DNA from: JAIOTH01 sp964639335 | Lineage (GTDB): Bacteria > Patescibacteriota > Patescibacteriia > UBA1558 > S5-K13 | Assembly (NCBI GenBank): GCA_964639335.1 | Contig: CAZXCJ010000009.1 | Location: 1 to 36,162, forward strand | Direction of reading: 5' to 3' | DNA length: 36,162 bases | The notes under the pieces: generated by a model | The model's database searches: none | What the model was told of the DNA's origin: nothing | The model's input: the letters and a program-made list of their open reading frames with translations, nothing else | Made by a program: the position numbers and the translations under genes | In this document: positions 15,216-23,970 of the stretch, piece by piece | Position numbering within the stretch: position 1 is the stretch's first letter | Layout: each line of letters begins with the position of its first letter

Positions 15216-16445
15216 CTAAATCCCTAAATATTTTTTCAAATCCTTTTCAAACTGCTGATAATTTTTTACAAAAATAATTTTTATGCCCATTTCTTGAGCA
15301 TCAATTAAATTAGCCATTTGATCATCAGCATAGACAATTTCATCTGGCTTCACCTTAAATCTCTTCATTATTAATCTTAAAGTCTTTTTACTAGCTTTGG
15401 GTAAGTTCAACTCCCAGGTGTTAATCGTATACTTAAATATCTGATCCAAATGATATTTTTTATTAATATCTACAAATTGACTTCTAGTATTTTTAGTTAA
15501 CAATAATGTAGTATAGCCCCTTTGATTTAATTCTTTATTCAACCTTACGGCCCGGGGGTTAAGCTTAATTAAATCATAATGTATATCTCTCAATTCTTGC
15601 CAAGTAATTGGTAAATTGAAATATTTTACTGTCCTCTGCCAGGCCTCTTTTTGACTAATTTTTCTGACAGCAGCTAAATTGAAAAACTTTTTATACATAA
15701 TATTCTGATATTCTTCAAACTGACCACCAAATTTTTTAACTAAAGCTCGAGAAGTATTAGGATAGCCTTCGTTCATTACAATACCATAACAATCTAAAAT
15801 AACTAATTTGATTGGATTTAAAAACTTATGTACTTCTTTTTTAATCTGCTGAATCTTTTTGAAACGGATTGTTTTTATTCCTAATTTTTGAGCTATTTTT
15901 AAATTTCTTTCTAAATCATCTATATAAATAACATCTTGAGGATTTTTTTGATATTTTTTTAAAACATATTTATACATCTGTGGATCTGTCTTAGACAATT
16001 TAATATCTTGAGAATTAATAATGTCATCAAAATAAAGATTTAATTTAAATTTTCTCTTTAAAAAATCAATATAAGTAGTAATATTACCGGTTAATAATAA
16101 TGTCTTATACCCTTCTTTTCTCAAACTTAAAACAAAATTTAAAACTTTAGGCATTACTCGATGCATCTTTAAATGTAAGGCTTCTAGCTCTTCTCCTGAT
16201 TCTTTAGTTTTTAATTTTTTGGCTACTCTCTTCCAATGTTCTAAACTAGTAATTTTTCCTACTGTAGCTAATAAAAATGAATTATCTATAACTTTCCATA
16301 CTTTGGAAAACGGTAATTTATATTTTTGTGCTAAATATTTAGAAGTATCTACTATTCCTCCATGCCAGCTTACTCCTGCAGCATCAAAAATGATTAATTT
16401 TTTATTCAACCCATTAGATACACTCTGTTTTACTTTATTGGTCAT
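15216..16445 (-). CDS. Tandem double HAD-like hydrolase
   Basis: Two complete HAD domains in one 409-aa chain. Domain 1: nucleophile Asp21 in IIFDAAGVSW, Thr119 in LLLTGN, Lys152, and Asp176-Asp177 in IYIDDLERN. Domain 2: Asp218 in VILDCYGIV, Thr317 in LLLTKN, Lys350 and Asp374-Asp375 in VYADDQMAN. In both, the residue two after the nucleophile is not Asp (Ala and Tyr), so they belong with the FDxxG-type HAD-IA proteins and phosphatase activity is not certain. The start is ATG 16445, 4 bp after the upstream swivel gene's stop; a longer frame would run into that gene's conserved tail. It is last in the first array block and probably acts on a phosphorylated or related product. Confidence 0.85.
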   Translation of the reverse strand: MTNKVKQSVSNGLNKKLIIFDAAGVSWHGGIVDTSKYLAQKYKLPFSKVWKVIDNSFLLATVGKITSLEHWKRVAKKLKTKESGEELEALHLKMHRVMPKVLNFVLSLRKEGYKTLLLTGNITTYIDFLKRKFKLNLYFDDIINSQDIKLSKTDPQMYKYVLKKYQKNPQDVIYIDDLERNLKIAQKLGIKTIRFKKIQQIKKEVHKFLNPIKLVILDCYGIVMNEGYPNTSRALVKKFGGQFEEYQNIMYKKFFNLAAVRKISQKEAWQRTVKYFNLPITWQELRDIHYDLIKLNPRAVRLNKELNQRGYTTLLLTKNTRSQFVDINKKYHLDQIFKYTINTWELNLPKASKKTLRLIMKRFKVKPDEIVYADDQMANLIDAQEMGIKIIFVKNYQQFEKDLKKYLGI

Positions 16446-16449
16446 ATTT

Positions 16450-17895
16450 TTATAGCTTCTTAACAATCCCCTTATTAGCATCAACATCTACAATGTCTCC
16501 GTCTTGAAAAACTTCTGTAGCAATTTTAGTACCAATAACACATGGTTTCTTGAATTCCCTACTCATAATTGCAGCATGGGAAAGTAATCCCCCCTCGTCA
16601 GTTACAAAAGCTCTTGCTTTCTTCATGGCTGGTAAATATTGAGGGATAGTTGTAGTAGCAATTAAAATACTGCCGTGTTTAAATTTTTTTATATCTTCTA
16701 TTTTTTTTATTAATTGAACTCTTCCTTTAGCCCTGCCTAAACATGCCGATTCACCTCTTACCAGCTTTGCAGTTTTAAGCTTGTTTAATTTTTGTCTATG
16801 AGATTTTAAATATTTTTTAAATTTTTCACCTATTAAAATCTTTACTTGGTTATTTTTCAATAAATACATCGAACCGCTTAGTCTGCCATTAATTTTCGCC
16901 AATAATTCATTAGATAAATTTTCTTTAAATAAATTCTGAATTTCGGCATGTGTCATATTTATCAATTGTCTATAAGCAAAGCCATATCGTCTCGAAATTT
17001 CTTGTAATAAAAGCTTAGCCCGATAAGCACAATAAGTATATAATTCATCACAATAAATTGAAGAAAATAAAACATAACGTAGAGTTTTTATATTCCTAAA
17101 TTCTAAATCAGACAATTTCAATTCACTCTTCAGCTGATTAATGGCAATTAAATTTTTTTTAAATTTATTCTTTTTTTCAAATAAATTTCTACTCAAAGCT
17201 CCCGATGATTTTTTTAATAATTTATTAAGTCTCTTTTGGTAGACATCTAAAGAAATTAATTCTCCCTCATGCAAATACATGCCTAAAAATCCATATTTTT
17301 CCCTATGTTGCTTTAATTGTTTTTTTATTAAATCTTCGTTTAATTTTTTTTGTTTAACTTTAATCGCTAAATTTAAAAAAGCAAATTCTTCTTTATTTAT
17401 AAAAATTGGCTTTTCTAGTGTGAGCACTAGCCCCATTAAACTATTTATTTTATCAAGTCCCAATTCTCTTTTTTCAAATATTGTAATAATTTTATCAGGA
17501 TAAAAACTACCAATAAAATGATAATCATATGCATAGCTACATACTTTAATATAATATTCGCTATATTCTTTAAATATTCTTCCCAATTGTGAATTAGTTT
17601 TATTTTTTAAATCTAATCCATTAATTTTTTCCACATAAATTTTAAAATTTTTAAATTTATCAACCCAATCATCTGTCCATTTCTTTATTTTAGTTTCATT
17701 ATTTTTATACATCTGCAAATATTTCAAAAAATCATCTTCTGAAATAGATCTAATTCCAAAGGCCTGGCGATAATTTCTAATTTTAGTTTTTTCATCATGA
17801 AAAATAGTAAAATATCTTATAAAACCATTAGCTGCTGCATCAACTATCAATAAGGGCAAGTCCTCACCTTTTTTAGTTAATTGAGTCCATTTCAT
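16450..17895 (-). CDS. RPH-like substrate/His-swivel protein, member 5
   Basis: A 481-aa member. The C-terminal swivel domain has His440 in TDEGGLLSHAAIMSREFKKP (SH form) and ends QDGDIVDVDANKGIVKKL. The helical part carries YGFLGMYLHEG where sisters have YxWxxYxGP: Phe replaces Trp and the Gly-Pro is lost, so its binding pocket probably differs. An FAYRQLINMTHAEI segment corresponds to the LSxxEI helix of the substrate domain. It starts with MKWTQ, a beginning also familiar from PEP-utiliser proteins. It lies 5 bp after the member at 17901 and 4 bp before the double-HAD gene, so all are one transcript. Substrate unknown. Confidence 0.8.
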   Translation of the reverse strand: MKWTQLTKKGEDLPLLIVDAAANGFIRYFTIFHDEKTKIRNYRQAFGIRSISEDDFLKYLQMYKNNETKIKKWTDDWVDKFKNFKIYVEKINGLDLKNKTNSQLGRIFKEYSEYYIKVCSYAYDYHFIGSFYPDKIITIFEKRELGLDKINSLMGLVLTLEKPIFINKEEFAFLNLAIKVKQKKLNEDLIKKQLKQHREKYGFLGMYLHEGELISLDVYQKRLNKLLKKSSGALSRNLFEKKNKFKKNLIAINQLKSELKLSDLEFRNIKTLRYVLFSSIYCDELYTYCAYRAKLLLQEISRRYGFAYRQLINMTHAEIQNLFKENLSNELLAKINGRLSGSMYLLKNNQVKILIGEKFKKYLKSHRQKLNKLKTAKLVRGESACLGRAKGRVQLIKKIEDIKKFKHGSILIATTTIPQYLPAMKKARAFVTDEGGLLSHAAIMSREFKKPCVIGTKIATEVFQDGDIVDVDANKGIVKKL

Positions 17896-17900
17896 AAAAA

Positions 17901-19421
17901 TTATTTTATAATTTTAATAATACCTTTGTTAGTATTAACTTCCACCCTATCTCCATCTTTTAAAATTTTAGTAGCAATTTTTGTACCAACAATGCATGGA
18001 ATTTTTAATTCTCGGCTAACTATAGATGCATGGCAAGTTAAACCGCCAATATCAGTAATAATAGCTCGCGCTTTTTTCATAGCTGGCACAATGTCTGGAG
18101 TAGTGGTAATGGAAACTAAAATATCTCCTTGTTCAAATTTTTCCATTTCTGAAGTTAAATTGACAATTTTTACTTTACCCCAAATTGGTTGATCGCTAAC
18201 ATAAGCTACCTGGCCAGAAAATTCAGAAATATTTTCATCTATTTTTTCTAACTCCACATTATTTTTTACCCATTTCTTAGCTTCCTCTCCTAACAAAACT
18301 ACCTCGTTGTCAATTTTAGAAATTAGAACGCAATATTTTAATCTTTGATTTAACATATTTACATCTGGTAACTTTCCAGTTGCAAAATAATCTAAAATTT
18401 CTCTCACCGTACAAGCACCCATTTGTTCAAAACTCAAAGAGTCTCTTTTTCTAAAATAATCTAAAAGTTTATTAATTGTAAAACAAGCTAAATACATCAT
18501 TTTAGTTCTTAAATACTTAGTTTGCATAGAATCTTGAGCAATTTTAATCATGTATAATTCTTCTTGGCTAAATTTCATTTCAGTAATAATATTCTCTTGT
18601 TTCCTCTTATTTTCCAAAAGTTCATCATTTAATCTTTCTAATTGCTTTTGAGGACTAGTTTTAACAGAAAGCATATTCTTTAAATCATTAATTGCGTTTT
18701 CTATTTTATATTCTGGCCCAGCATAACTATAAGTTAACCAACCCCATTGAAAAACATACTCTTCTATCTGCTTTAAAATATCTGGAGAAATTTTCTCAAT
18801 AATATTAGATTCTTCTATAAATAATCTCTTTAAATCTTTTTGTTGATAAATTTCCTGAGCAATCTTAGTTAAACTTTCTAAACCCTTTCTATCTAAATTT
18901 TTTTCATAAAAAAAACTCAGAATAGTTAGATACTCACCTATTTTTTCTTGATCATTAAGTTTGTTTTCCAAAATTTTCTTTAATTCATTACTTATCCCAC
19001 CATATCCAAATTCAATTATAGGATCTATTAAGCCACAAACACAAATACTGGTATATAAAGAAAAAATCTCTTTAATCATTTTTTTTCTTTGTTCAACACT
19101 AATCTTATTTTTTCTCAAATCTTCTAAGGTCTTTTTAGTTAATTTATAAATCTTATCTGCCCTATTTTCTATATTTAAAATTATTTGCCCTCTAAATTCT
19201 GAATCTTTTTTTATCTTATTAAAAAAATAACGAGAAATATTATCCCATTCACTTTTTATCGTTCCAGCTCTAAATTTTTTATTATCTAATTCATAGGCCA
19301 TGCTAGAAAATCTTTTGCCAGTAAAATTTTTCATTTCTTGACTATGAAAAGCTAAAATAATTGGATCTAAACCCAAAATATTCACGTTTGGCTCTTCGTT
19401 GAAAAAATAATATTTATTCAT
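17901..19421 (-). CDS. RPH-like substrate/His-swivel protein, member 6
   Basis: A 506-aa member with His464 in TDIGGLTCHASIVSRELKIP and the ending KDGDRVEVNTNKG, where the usual VDAN is VNTN. The helical region has WGWLTYSYAGPEYK, and a DSLSFEQMGACTVREIL segment fits the LSxxEI helix. An extended charged N-terminus (FNEEPNVNILGLDP) precedes the shared N-lobe. It follows the orphan tail at 19438-19482 after about 16 bp, and member 5 follows after 5 bp. No ATP-binding domain is present. It is presumed to accept phosphate from the array's ATP module and pass it to an unknown small molecule. Confidence 0.8.
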   Translation of the reverse strand: MNKYYFFNEEPNVNILGLDPIILAFHSQEMKNFTGKRFSSMAYELDNKKFRAGTIKSEWDNISRYFFNKIKKDSEFRGQIILNIENRADKIYKLTKKTLEDLRKNKISVEQRKKMIKEIFSLYTSICVCGLIDPIIEFGYGGISNELKKILENKLNDQEKIGEYLTILSFFYEKNLDRKGLESLTKIAQEIYQQKDLKRLFIEESNIIEKISPDILKQIEEYVFQWGWLTYSYAGPEYKIENAINDLKNMLSVKTSPQKQLERLNDELLENKRKQENIITEMKFSQEELYMIKIAQDSMQTKYLRTKMMYLACFTINKLLDYFRKRDSLSFEQMGACTVREILDYFATGKLPDVNMLNQRLKYCVLISKIDNEVVLLGEEAKKWVKNNVELEKIDENISEFSGQVAYVSDQPIWGKVKIVNLTSEMEKFEQGDILVSITTTPDIVPAMKKARAIITDIGGLTCHASIVSRELKIPCIVGTKIATKILKDGDRVEVNTNKGIIKIIK

Positions 19422-19437
19422 AACAATTTAAAATTTA

Positions 19438-19482
19438 TAACTTTTTAACTATCCCTTTGTTAGCATCCACTTCCACCAATTT
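19438..19482 (-). pseudogene. Orphan swivelling-domain tail C
   Basis: The minus strand reads LVEVDANKGIVKKL then stop, matching the end of the intact genes, but it begins five residues later than tails A, B and D because KDGD-L codons are missing at the junction with the hairpin element (KLVEV instead of KLAKDGDLVEV). The gene at 19421 starts shortly after it. It is a displaced or duplicated 3' end and not a gene. Confidence 0.75.
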
Positions 19483-19544
19483 TGTCCAAATTTTAATTTG
19501 GTTATAAAATTGAGCGTCCCGCACCTTCACGGTGCGGGGAAAAA
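19483..19544. repeat. Hairpin element copy C
   Basis: AT-rich inverted repeat (CCAAAT/ATTTGG core) plus stem CCCGCACC (19518-19525)/GGTGCGGG (19531-19538) with a TTCAC loop. It starts next to the stop of the intact gene at 19545 and ends at orphan tail C. It is nearly identical to copies A and D. Confidence 0.85.
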
Positions 19545-21026
19545 CTATCTATTTAACTTTTTAACAACGCCCTTATTAGCGTCTACTTCTACTCTATCTC
19601 CATCTTTTAATACTTTGGTGGCAATTCTGGTCCCAATTACACAAGGAATCTTTAATTCCCGAGAGATTATAGCTGCATGACAAGTCATTCCACCAAAATT
19701 TGTAACTATAGCAGCTGCTTTTCTAATCGCTGGCATTAATGAAGGATCTGTATGCCCAGATACTAAAATATTTCCCTTTTTAAATTTTTTAAGCTCTGAG
19801 CGCTGATTAATTACTTTTACTTCTCCCATAACTTTCCCTCTAAAGGCTACTTGTCCCCTTAATATATTAATTTTTCTATTTTTTGTATAATCTTTCACTG
19901 TCATTAAATTTATAAAATTTTCTGCTCTTTTCTTAACTAAAATATGTTCTTTTTTACCATCCCAATAAATCACGGATTTATTATATAAATTATTAATTTT
20001 ATCCTCATCTATTTTTCTTTCTACTAAATATTTTTTCATTTCATAAGGCAATATACTTCTCGCTTGTTTAACGCTCAAATTTAATCTTCTCCCTATTTCT
20101 TTAAATACTCTTTCCATTTGACAATAAGCAAAATAGCTAGCATTCATTCTAAATCCCTTACTATAATAAATATTTTCTAATATCTTAATTAAAATCTTAT
20201 TATTTGCGGAAAAATTCATTTTATTAAAAAATTCTTCTTTTAATTTTAATTTGTCTTTCCTCTGTTTCTTTAATGATTTTAGTTTATTATTATAATTTAT
20301 TTTCTTTTTTAAATCTTTTTTAATTTGTTCCATAAGTATGGCTTTATCTTCTGCTGGACCAGACCAGTTATATTCCATCCAGGAATAATTATTATAAAAT
20401 TTATTTATTAATGAACTTTTCCTTTGGGAAAATTTTTTAATACTAATTAATAAATTATAATAATCCTCTCTCCTCTGTTCTAAAATTGTTTTATTGTTAA
20501 AAAAAACAATAATGTTTAAAATTTCAAAAGCTGGCAAATTAAAAGTTAAAAATTTTTTATTCTTTTTAATTAATTGTAAAACATAATCCGTTAAATAATT
20601 ATTTTCTGCCTCCAATAAATTAACAACCATAGCCAAAGACCAAATAGTATGATGTAGTATATGAAATTTATTATAAATTTTATTAAGTTCTGAATCACTT
20701 ATTTTTTTTAATTCCCCTGGACCAGAAATTTTGTCAGAAAAAATAAATAATTTTTTAGAATAATAAATAATTTTCTCAGCAAGATTAAAAAAATTCTGTG
20801 GTTTTTTTCTAACAAATTCTAAATATTTTTTTCCAATTTTTTGAAATCCCTTTAAATCAATATAAAACCAAAGATCTCTTTTCTTCTTTATTATAATAAA
20901 AGTATCAAGTTTTACGCCTGAATTCTTTTTGAGTTCCGAACTAAACCCCTTAAAAGGACACATAATTTGATAAATTTCATAATCTAACAAATGTTGTCCT
21001 AAATGTAAATTTTTATTAGTAAACAT
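19545..21026 (-). CDS. RPH-like substrate/His-swivel protein, member 7
   Basis: A 493-aa member. His450 lies in TNFGGMTCHAAIISRELKIP (Asn where most have Asp) and the end is KDGDRVEVDANKGVVKKLNR. The helical region has YSWMEYNWSGPAEDKAIL and the LNLSVKQARSIL helix. The N-lobe pattern, an FYIDLKGFQKIGKKYLEFVRK-like strand and helix, is shared with members 3 and 8. It is a close paralogue of member 8, both sharing the GVVKKLNR end and the downstream hairpin element. It starts 3 bp after orphan tail D, in the position where a normal upstream stop codon would be. Substrate unknown. Confidence 0.8.
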   Translation of the reverse strand: MFTNKNLHLGQHLLDYEIYQIMCPFKGFSSELKKNSGVKLDTFIIIKKKRDLWFYIDLKGFQKIGKKYLEFVRKKPQNFFNLAEKIIYYSKKLFIFSDKISGPGELKKISDSELNKIYNKFHILHHTIWSLAMVVNLLEAENNYLTDYVLQLIKKNKKFLTFNLPAFEILNIIVFFNNKTILEQRREDYYNLLISIKKFSQRKSSLINKFYNNYSWMEYNWSGPAEDKAILMEQIKKDLKKKINYNNKLKSLKKQRKDKLKLKEEFFNKMNFSANNKILIKILENIYYSKGFRMNASYFAYCQMERVFKEIGRRLNLSVKQARSILPYEMKKYLVERKIDEDKINNLYNKSVIYWDGKKEHILVKKRAENFINLMTVKDYTKNRKINILRGQVAFRGKVMGEVKVINQRSELKKFKKGNILVSGHTDPSLMPAIRKAAAIVTNFGGMTCHAAIISRELKIPCVIGTRIATKVLKDGDRVEVDANKGVVKKLNR

Positions 21027-21029
21027 AAA

Positions 21030-21092
21030 TTAAATTTTTTTAACTATCCCTTTGGTGGCATCAACTTCCACTAAATCTCCGTCTTTTGCCAA
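21030..21092 (-). pseudogene. Orphan swivelling-domain tail D
   Basis: The minus strand encodes LAKDGDLVEVDATKGIVKKI then stop, followed after 3 bp by the ATG of the next array gene. This is the spacing seen between ordinary array genes, so tail D looks like the original 3' end of the upstream gene. The intact gene at 21158 now carries a second copy of the same end, separated from tail D by the hairpin element. Confidence 0.78.
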
Positions 21093-21157
21093 TTTTATCC
21101 AAATTTTAATTTGGTTATAAAATTGAGCACCCCGCACCTTCACGGTGCGGGGAAAAA
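21093..21157. repeat. Hairpin element copy D
   Basis: AT-rich inverted repeat followed by a nine-base stem CCCCGCACC (21130-21138)/GGTGCGGGG (21144-21152) with a TTCAC loop, then AAAAACTATC leading into the stop region of the 21158 gene. It is nearly identical to copy C over its whole length, including the first codons of the neighbouring gene tail. Confidence 0.85.
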
Positions 21158-22669
21158 CTATCTATTTAACTTTTTAACAACGCCCTTATTAGCATCCACT
21201 TCCACTAAATCCCCATCCTTTAATACTTTAGTTGCAATTTTAGTACCAATCACGCAAGGAATTTTCAACTCACGACTAACTATAGCTGCATGGCAAGTTA
21301 AACCGCCTTCATTAGTAATAATAGCACTGGCTTTTCTAATGGCAGGCATTAAATTGGGACTAGTAGCAAAAGAAACCAGAATATTATTATCTTCCATTTT
21401 GCTAATATCGTCAGGAGAATTAACTATTTTTACTTTTCCCTTTATTAATCCCTGAAAAGCAGGGGTTCCTTGAATTTTTTTTATATTTTTATTGATCTTC
21501 TTTTCTTTTTTAATATTTTTCTTTACAAATTCTCGAGCCCTTTGACCGGCTAAACAAAATTTCTTATTATTTCTCATTCCATATACAACAATATCTATTC
21601 TTTTATTTATTAAATTAATATTAATTTCATCTTTTAATAAAGCTCTTTCAATCTCATTTGGCAACATCATTCTTATCTGTTCTAAGCTTAAATATAATCT
21701 ATTGGCAATTTCTTGAAGAACTGCTTCCATGTTACAAAATGACCAGCTTTGTAATTCCCTTCGATATGCCTTATAAACCACAGAATCTCTAGCTAATTTG
21801 ATAATTTGTTTTTCATAATTATTAAAATTTATTCTCTTTAAAATTTCTTCTTGTTCTGATTTCAATTCCTTTTTTTCTTTAATAAAATTATTAATTTCTT
21901 TAACAGGATTAACTTGATCTTTGATAAAATCTTGAATAATCTGAATAAAATAAATTTCATCTGCTGCCGGACCCTTGTATACATAATGAACCCAAGAATA
22001 TTTTTTAGTATGTTTGGTAATTAAGCTCCATATTTTTGGATATCTATCTTCTAATTTTTGAATTAAATTTTTATTTTTTAACTTTTTAAAATAGTTCAAT
22101 AAAACTTTGTCTTTTTTAATTTCTACTAAAATTTTTAATAAATCTACTTCTTGTAATTTATTAAAAGTACTTTTTAATGGAGTTGTTAAAATTTCAAAAT
22201 ATTTTTCTGCCTTTTTTGTTTTTAAAATCTTATTTACTTCATCTGATAAAAAAGTAGTATCTTGAAATTCTAATAAAGATAAAATGGGGCCATAAGAATA
22301 TAACTCAATATTATATTTAATATATTTTTGATAATAATTGTTTAATTCTTTATTATTTTTATTTTTCAAATTTTTCTTTATCTTTTGAGTATATTTTATT
22401 TGTCTGTAGCCCAATTCTTCCATCTTATTTAAAATCATTCTTAAAAATTTGGGACTCTGCTTTATTTTTTTAACTAATAGATTATGAACCGTTTCCCAAT
22501 TTTTAGACAAACGATAATAAATTAAAAAATTATTTTCTAACTTTAAAAATAAATAACAGGGCTTTCCAATTATTTCCTTAGCATCATAAAATCCCTCTAT
22601 TAACATAAAAATAGGAAATAGAGCAACATTATAATCTTCAGCTATTTTTTCTAATTTTTCTCTGGGCAT
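21158..22669 (-). CDS. RPH-like substrate/His-swivel protein, member 8
   Basis: First gene of the array, 503 aa. N-lobe about 1-95; helical region about 100-390 with His220, YSWVHYVYKGPAADE (Trp226, Gly233-Pro234) and the LYLSLEQIRMMLP helix (about 326-337) typical of RPH-like substrate domains. Swivel domain about 395-503: FQGLIKGKVKIV, ILVSFATSPNLMPAIRKASAIITN, His460 in GGLTCHAAIVSRELKIP and KDGDLVEVDANKG. No ATP-binding or PEP-binding domain. It begins 38 bp after the terminator of the rplA operon; the promoter is unclear (a weak TTGCTT-17-TAAATT would make it nearly leaderless). Substrate unknown. Confidence 0.82.
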   Translation of the reverse strand: MPREKLEKIAEDYNVALFPIFMLIEGFYDAKEIIGKPCYLFLKLENNFLIYYRLSKNWETVHNLLVKKIKQSPKFLRMILNKMEELGYRQIKYTQKIKKNLKNKNNKELNNYYQKYIKYNIELYSYGPILSLLEFQDTTFLSDEVNKILKTKKAEKYFEILTTPLKSTFNKLQEVDLLKILVEIKKDKVLLNYFKKLKNKNLIQKLEDRYPKIWSLITKHTKKYSWVHYVYKGPAADEIYFIQIIQDFIKDQVNPVKEINNFIKEKKELKSEQEEILKRINFNNYEKQIIKLARDSVVYKAYRRELQSWSFCNMEAVLQEIANRLYLSLEQIRMMLPNEIERALLKDEININLINKRIDIVVYGMRNNKKFCLAGQRAREFVKKNIKKEKKINKNIKKIQGTPAFQGLIKGKVKIVNSPDDISKMEDNNILVSFATSPNLMPAIRKASAIITNEGGLTCHAAIVSRELKIPCVIGTKIATKVLKDGDLVEVDANKGVVKKLNR

Positions 22670-22706
22670 ACCTTAAATTTACCAAAAATAGCCCCCTTAA
22701 GCAACC

Positions 22707-22734
22707 AAAAAAGGAAGCCGATGGCTTCCTTTTT
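22707..22734 (-). terminator. Intrinsic terminator of the rplA operon
   Basis: AAAAAAGGAAGCC (22707-22719) and GGCTTCCTTTTT (22723-22734) form a perfect stem with a GAT loop, with T-runs on both strands. It separates the ribosomal operon from the start of the swivel array. Confidence 0.92.
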
Positions 22735-22752
22735 AAAAAATATATAAATATT

Positions 22753-23430
22753 CTAAACACTAACTTTAACCCCTGGACCCATACTTGAGGCTAAAGAAAT
22801 ACTTTTAATATATGTACTTTTTAATGAACTTGGTTTTGCCTTTTTAACTGCTTCCATAAATTCCTGAATATTTTCAATTAATTTTTTATCATCAAAACTT
22901 ACTTTTCCAATACATAAATGCACATTGCCAGAATCATCATTTTTAAAAGTCTCTTTGCCCCCTTTAAGCTCCTCTATAATTTTAGCTATATCTGGACCGA
23001 TTGTTCCTGATTTGGGGTTGGGCATTAAGCCCTTTTGTCCTAAAATTTTAGCAATTTGAGCAATCTTGGGCATCATTTCTGGTGTAGCTACGGCGACATC
23101 AAAATTACATTTTTTGGTCTTTTTTATCTTAGCTATTAAATCATCAGCTCCAGCCAAGACCGCGCCTGCTTTTTTAGCTTCATCCTTTCTTTCGGTAAAG
23201 GCGGCTATTGTTTTTTCCTTGCCATTGCCATGAGGAAGAATAACCATAGACCTTACAATTTGATCTCCTTTCTTAGTGTCTATTCCTAAGTTGACATGAA
23301 TTTCTATTGAAGCATCAAATTTTACATTAGAGGTCTCCTTAATCAATTTAACTCCTTCTTCTATAGAATAAATTTTATCTTTGTCAACTTTTTTTCTTAA
23401 TTCTTTAATTCTTTTTGACTTTTTTGACAT
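22753..23430 (-). CDS. rplA: 50S ribosomal protein L1
   Basis: A 225-aa ribosomal protein L1, which binds 23S rRNA at the mobile L1 stalk and helps release E-site tRNA; in many bacteria it also represses its own operon. Recognisable blocks are SIEEGVKLIKE near the start, ILPHGNGKEKTIAAF, GLMPNPKSGTIGPD and the C-terminal SLASSMGPGVKV. The length is normal. In most bacteria it follows rplK directly; here about 1.1 kb with a membrane-protein gene and an S23-type gene separates the two. A 120-bp AT-rich gap with GAATT-type repeats lies upstream. It ends in a strong terminator. Confidence 0.97.
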   Translation of the reverse strand: MSKKSKRIKELRKKVDKDKIYSIEEGVKLIKETSNVKFDASIEIHVNLGIDTKKGDQIVRSMVILPHGNGKEKTIAAFTERKDEAKKAGAVLAGADDLIAKIKKTKKCNFDVAVATPEMMPKIAQIAKILGQKGLMPNPKSGTIGPDIAKIIEELKGGKETFKNDDSGNVHLCIGKVSFDDKKLIENIQEFMEAVKKAKPSSLKSTYIKSISLASSMGPGVKVSV

Positions 23431-23552
23431 ATTAATTTCTTTCTTTCGAGGTATTAACGCATTTTAAAATGCTCCCTCGTTATTTATATTATATATTAAT
23501 TTTGAATTACTAATTTTGAATTTTGATTGAATTATAAATTTTAAATTTCGAA

Positions 23553-23930
23553 TTACTCACTATTCTTACCATCTAATGTTGAAATTATTCTTCCAAATAT
23601 TAAAGTTAATTCTTCGGCTTCATTCCATAATATTTTAGTCTTATCATTATTATTTATTGAATGAGCTAACATTCTTAACCAGTGTTTTGTTTCTTGAATC
23701 TCTTTTTTACAAATATATATCTTATTCCTAAAATCTTTTCCAGAACTAGCACTATTTGCTTCCATATAATTAGCACCAACACTAGTTGCTGAACGAACTA
23801 ATTGATTAATTAGTACTTTGTCAATAATATTCTTTTCCAAATTTTTACAAAGATCTATTACTTTTTCTCCAAATTTAGCCGTCCTTTCTTCTAAATCAAA
23901 AAGGGGCTTCTTTTTTAAATCGCTTTTCAT
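23553..23930 (-). CDS. Four-helix-bundle (S23/IVP-like) protein, copy 1
   Basis: A 125-aa helical protein of the four-helix-bundle family related to proteins encoded in 23S rRNA intervening sequences. Diagnostic pieces are NQLVRSATSVGANYMEANSA, KEIQETKHWLRML and the C-terminal EAEELTLIFGRIISTL helix. The start is a clear ATG (MKSDLKKKPLFDLEER). It is nearly identical to the gene at 25009, and the similarity extends into about 60 bp of flanking GAATTAT-type sequence, so a unit of about 440 bp was duplicated within one ribosomal operon. The molecular function of the family is not established; RNA or ribosome association is only suspected. Confidence 0.85.
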   Translation of the reverse strand: MKSDLKKKPLFDLEERTAKFGEKVIDLCKNLEKNIIDKVLINQLVRSATSVGANYMEANSASSGKDFRNKIYICKKEIQETKHWLRMLAHSINNNDKTKILWNEAEELTLIFGRIISTLDGKNSE

Positions 23931-23970
23931 TTTTTTATATTTAATTTATTAAATTATTCGTATAGTATTC

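Noticed and set aside
16446..16487. Longer start for the double-HAD gene
   Set aside because: The extra 14 codons overlap the conserved DANKGIVKKL tail of the upstream swivel gene in another frame; ATG 16445 fits operon spacing.
5347..22669. Ordinary PEP synthase or PTS enzyme I genes
   Set aside because: No PEP-binding TIM barrel or enzyme I N-terminal HPr-binding domain is visible in any member.
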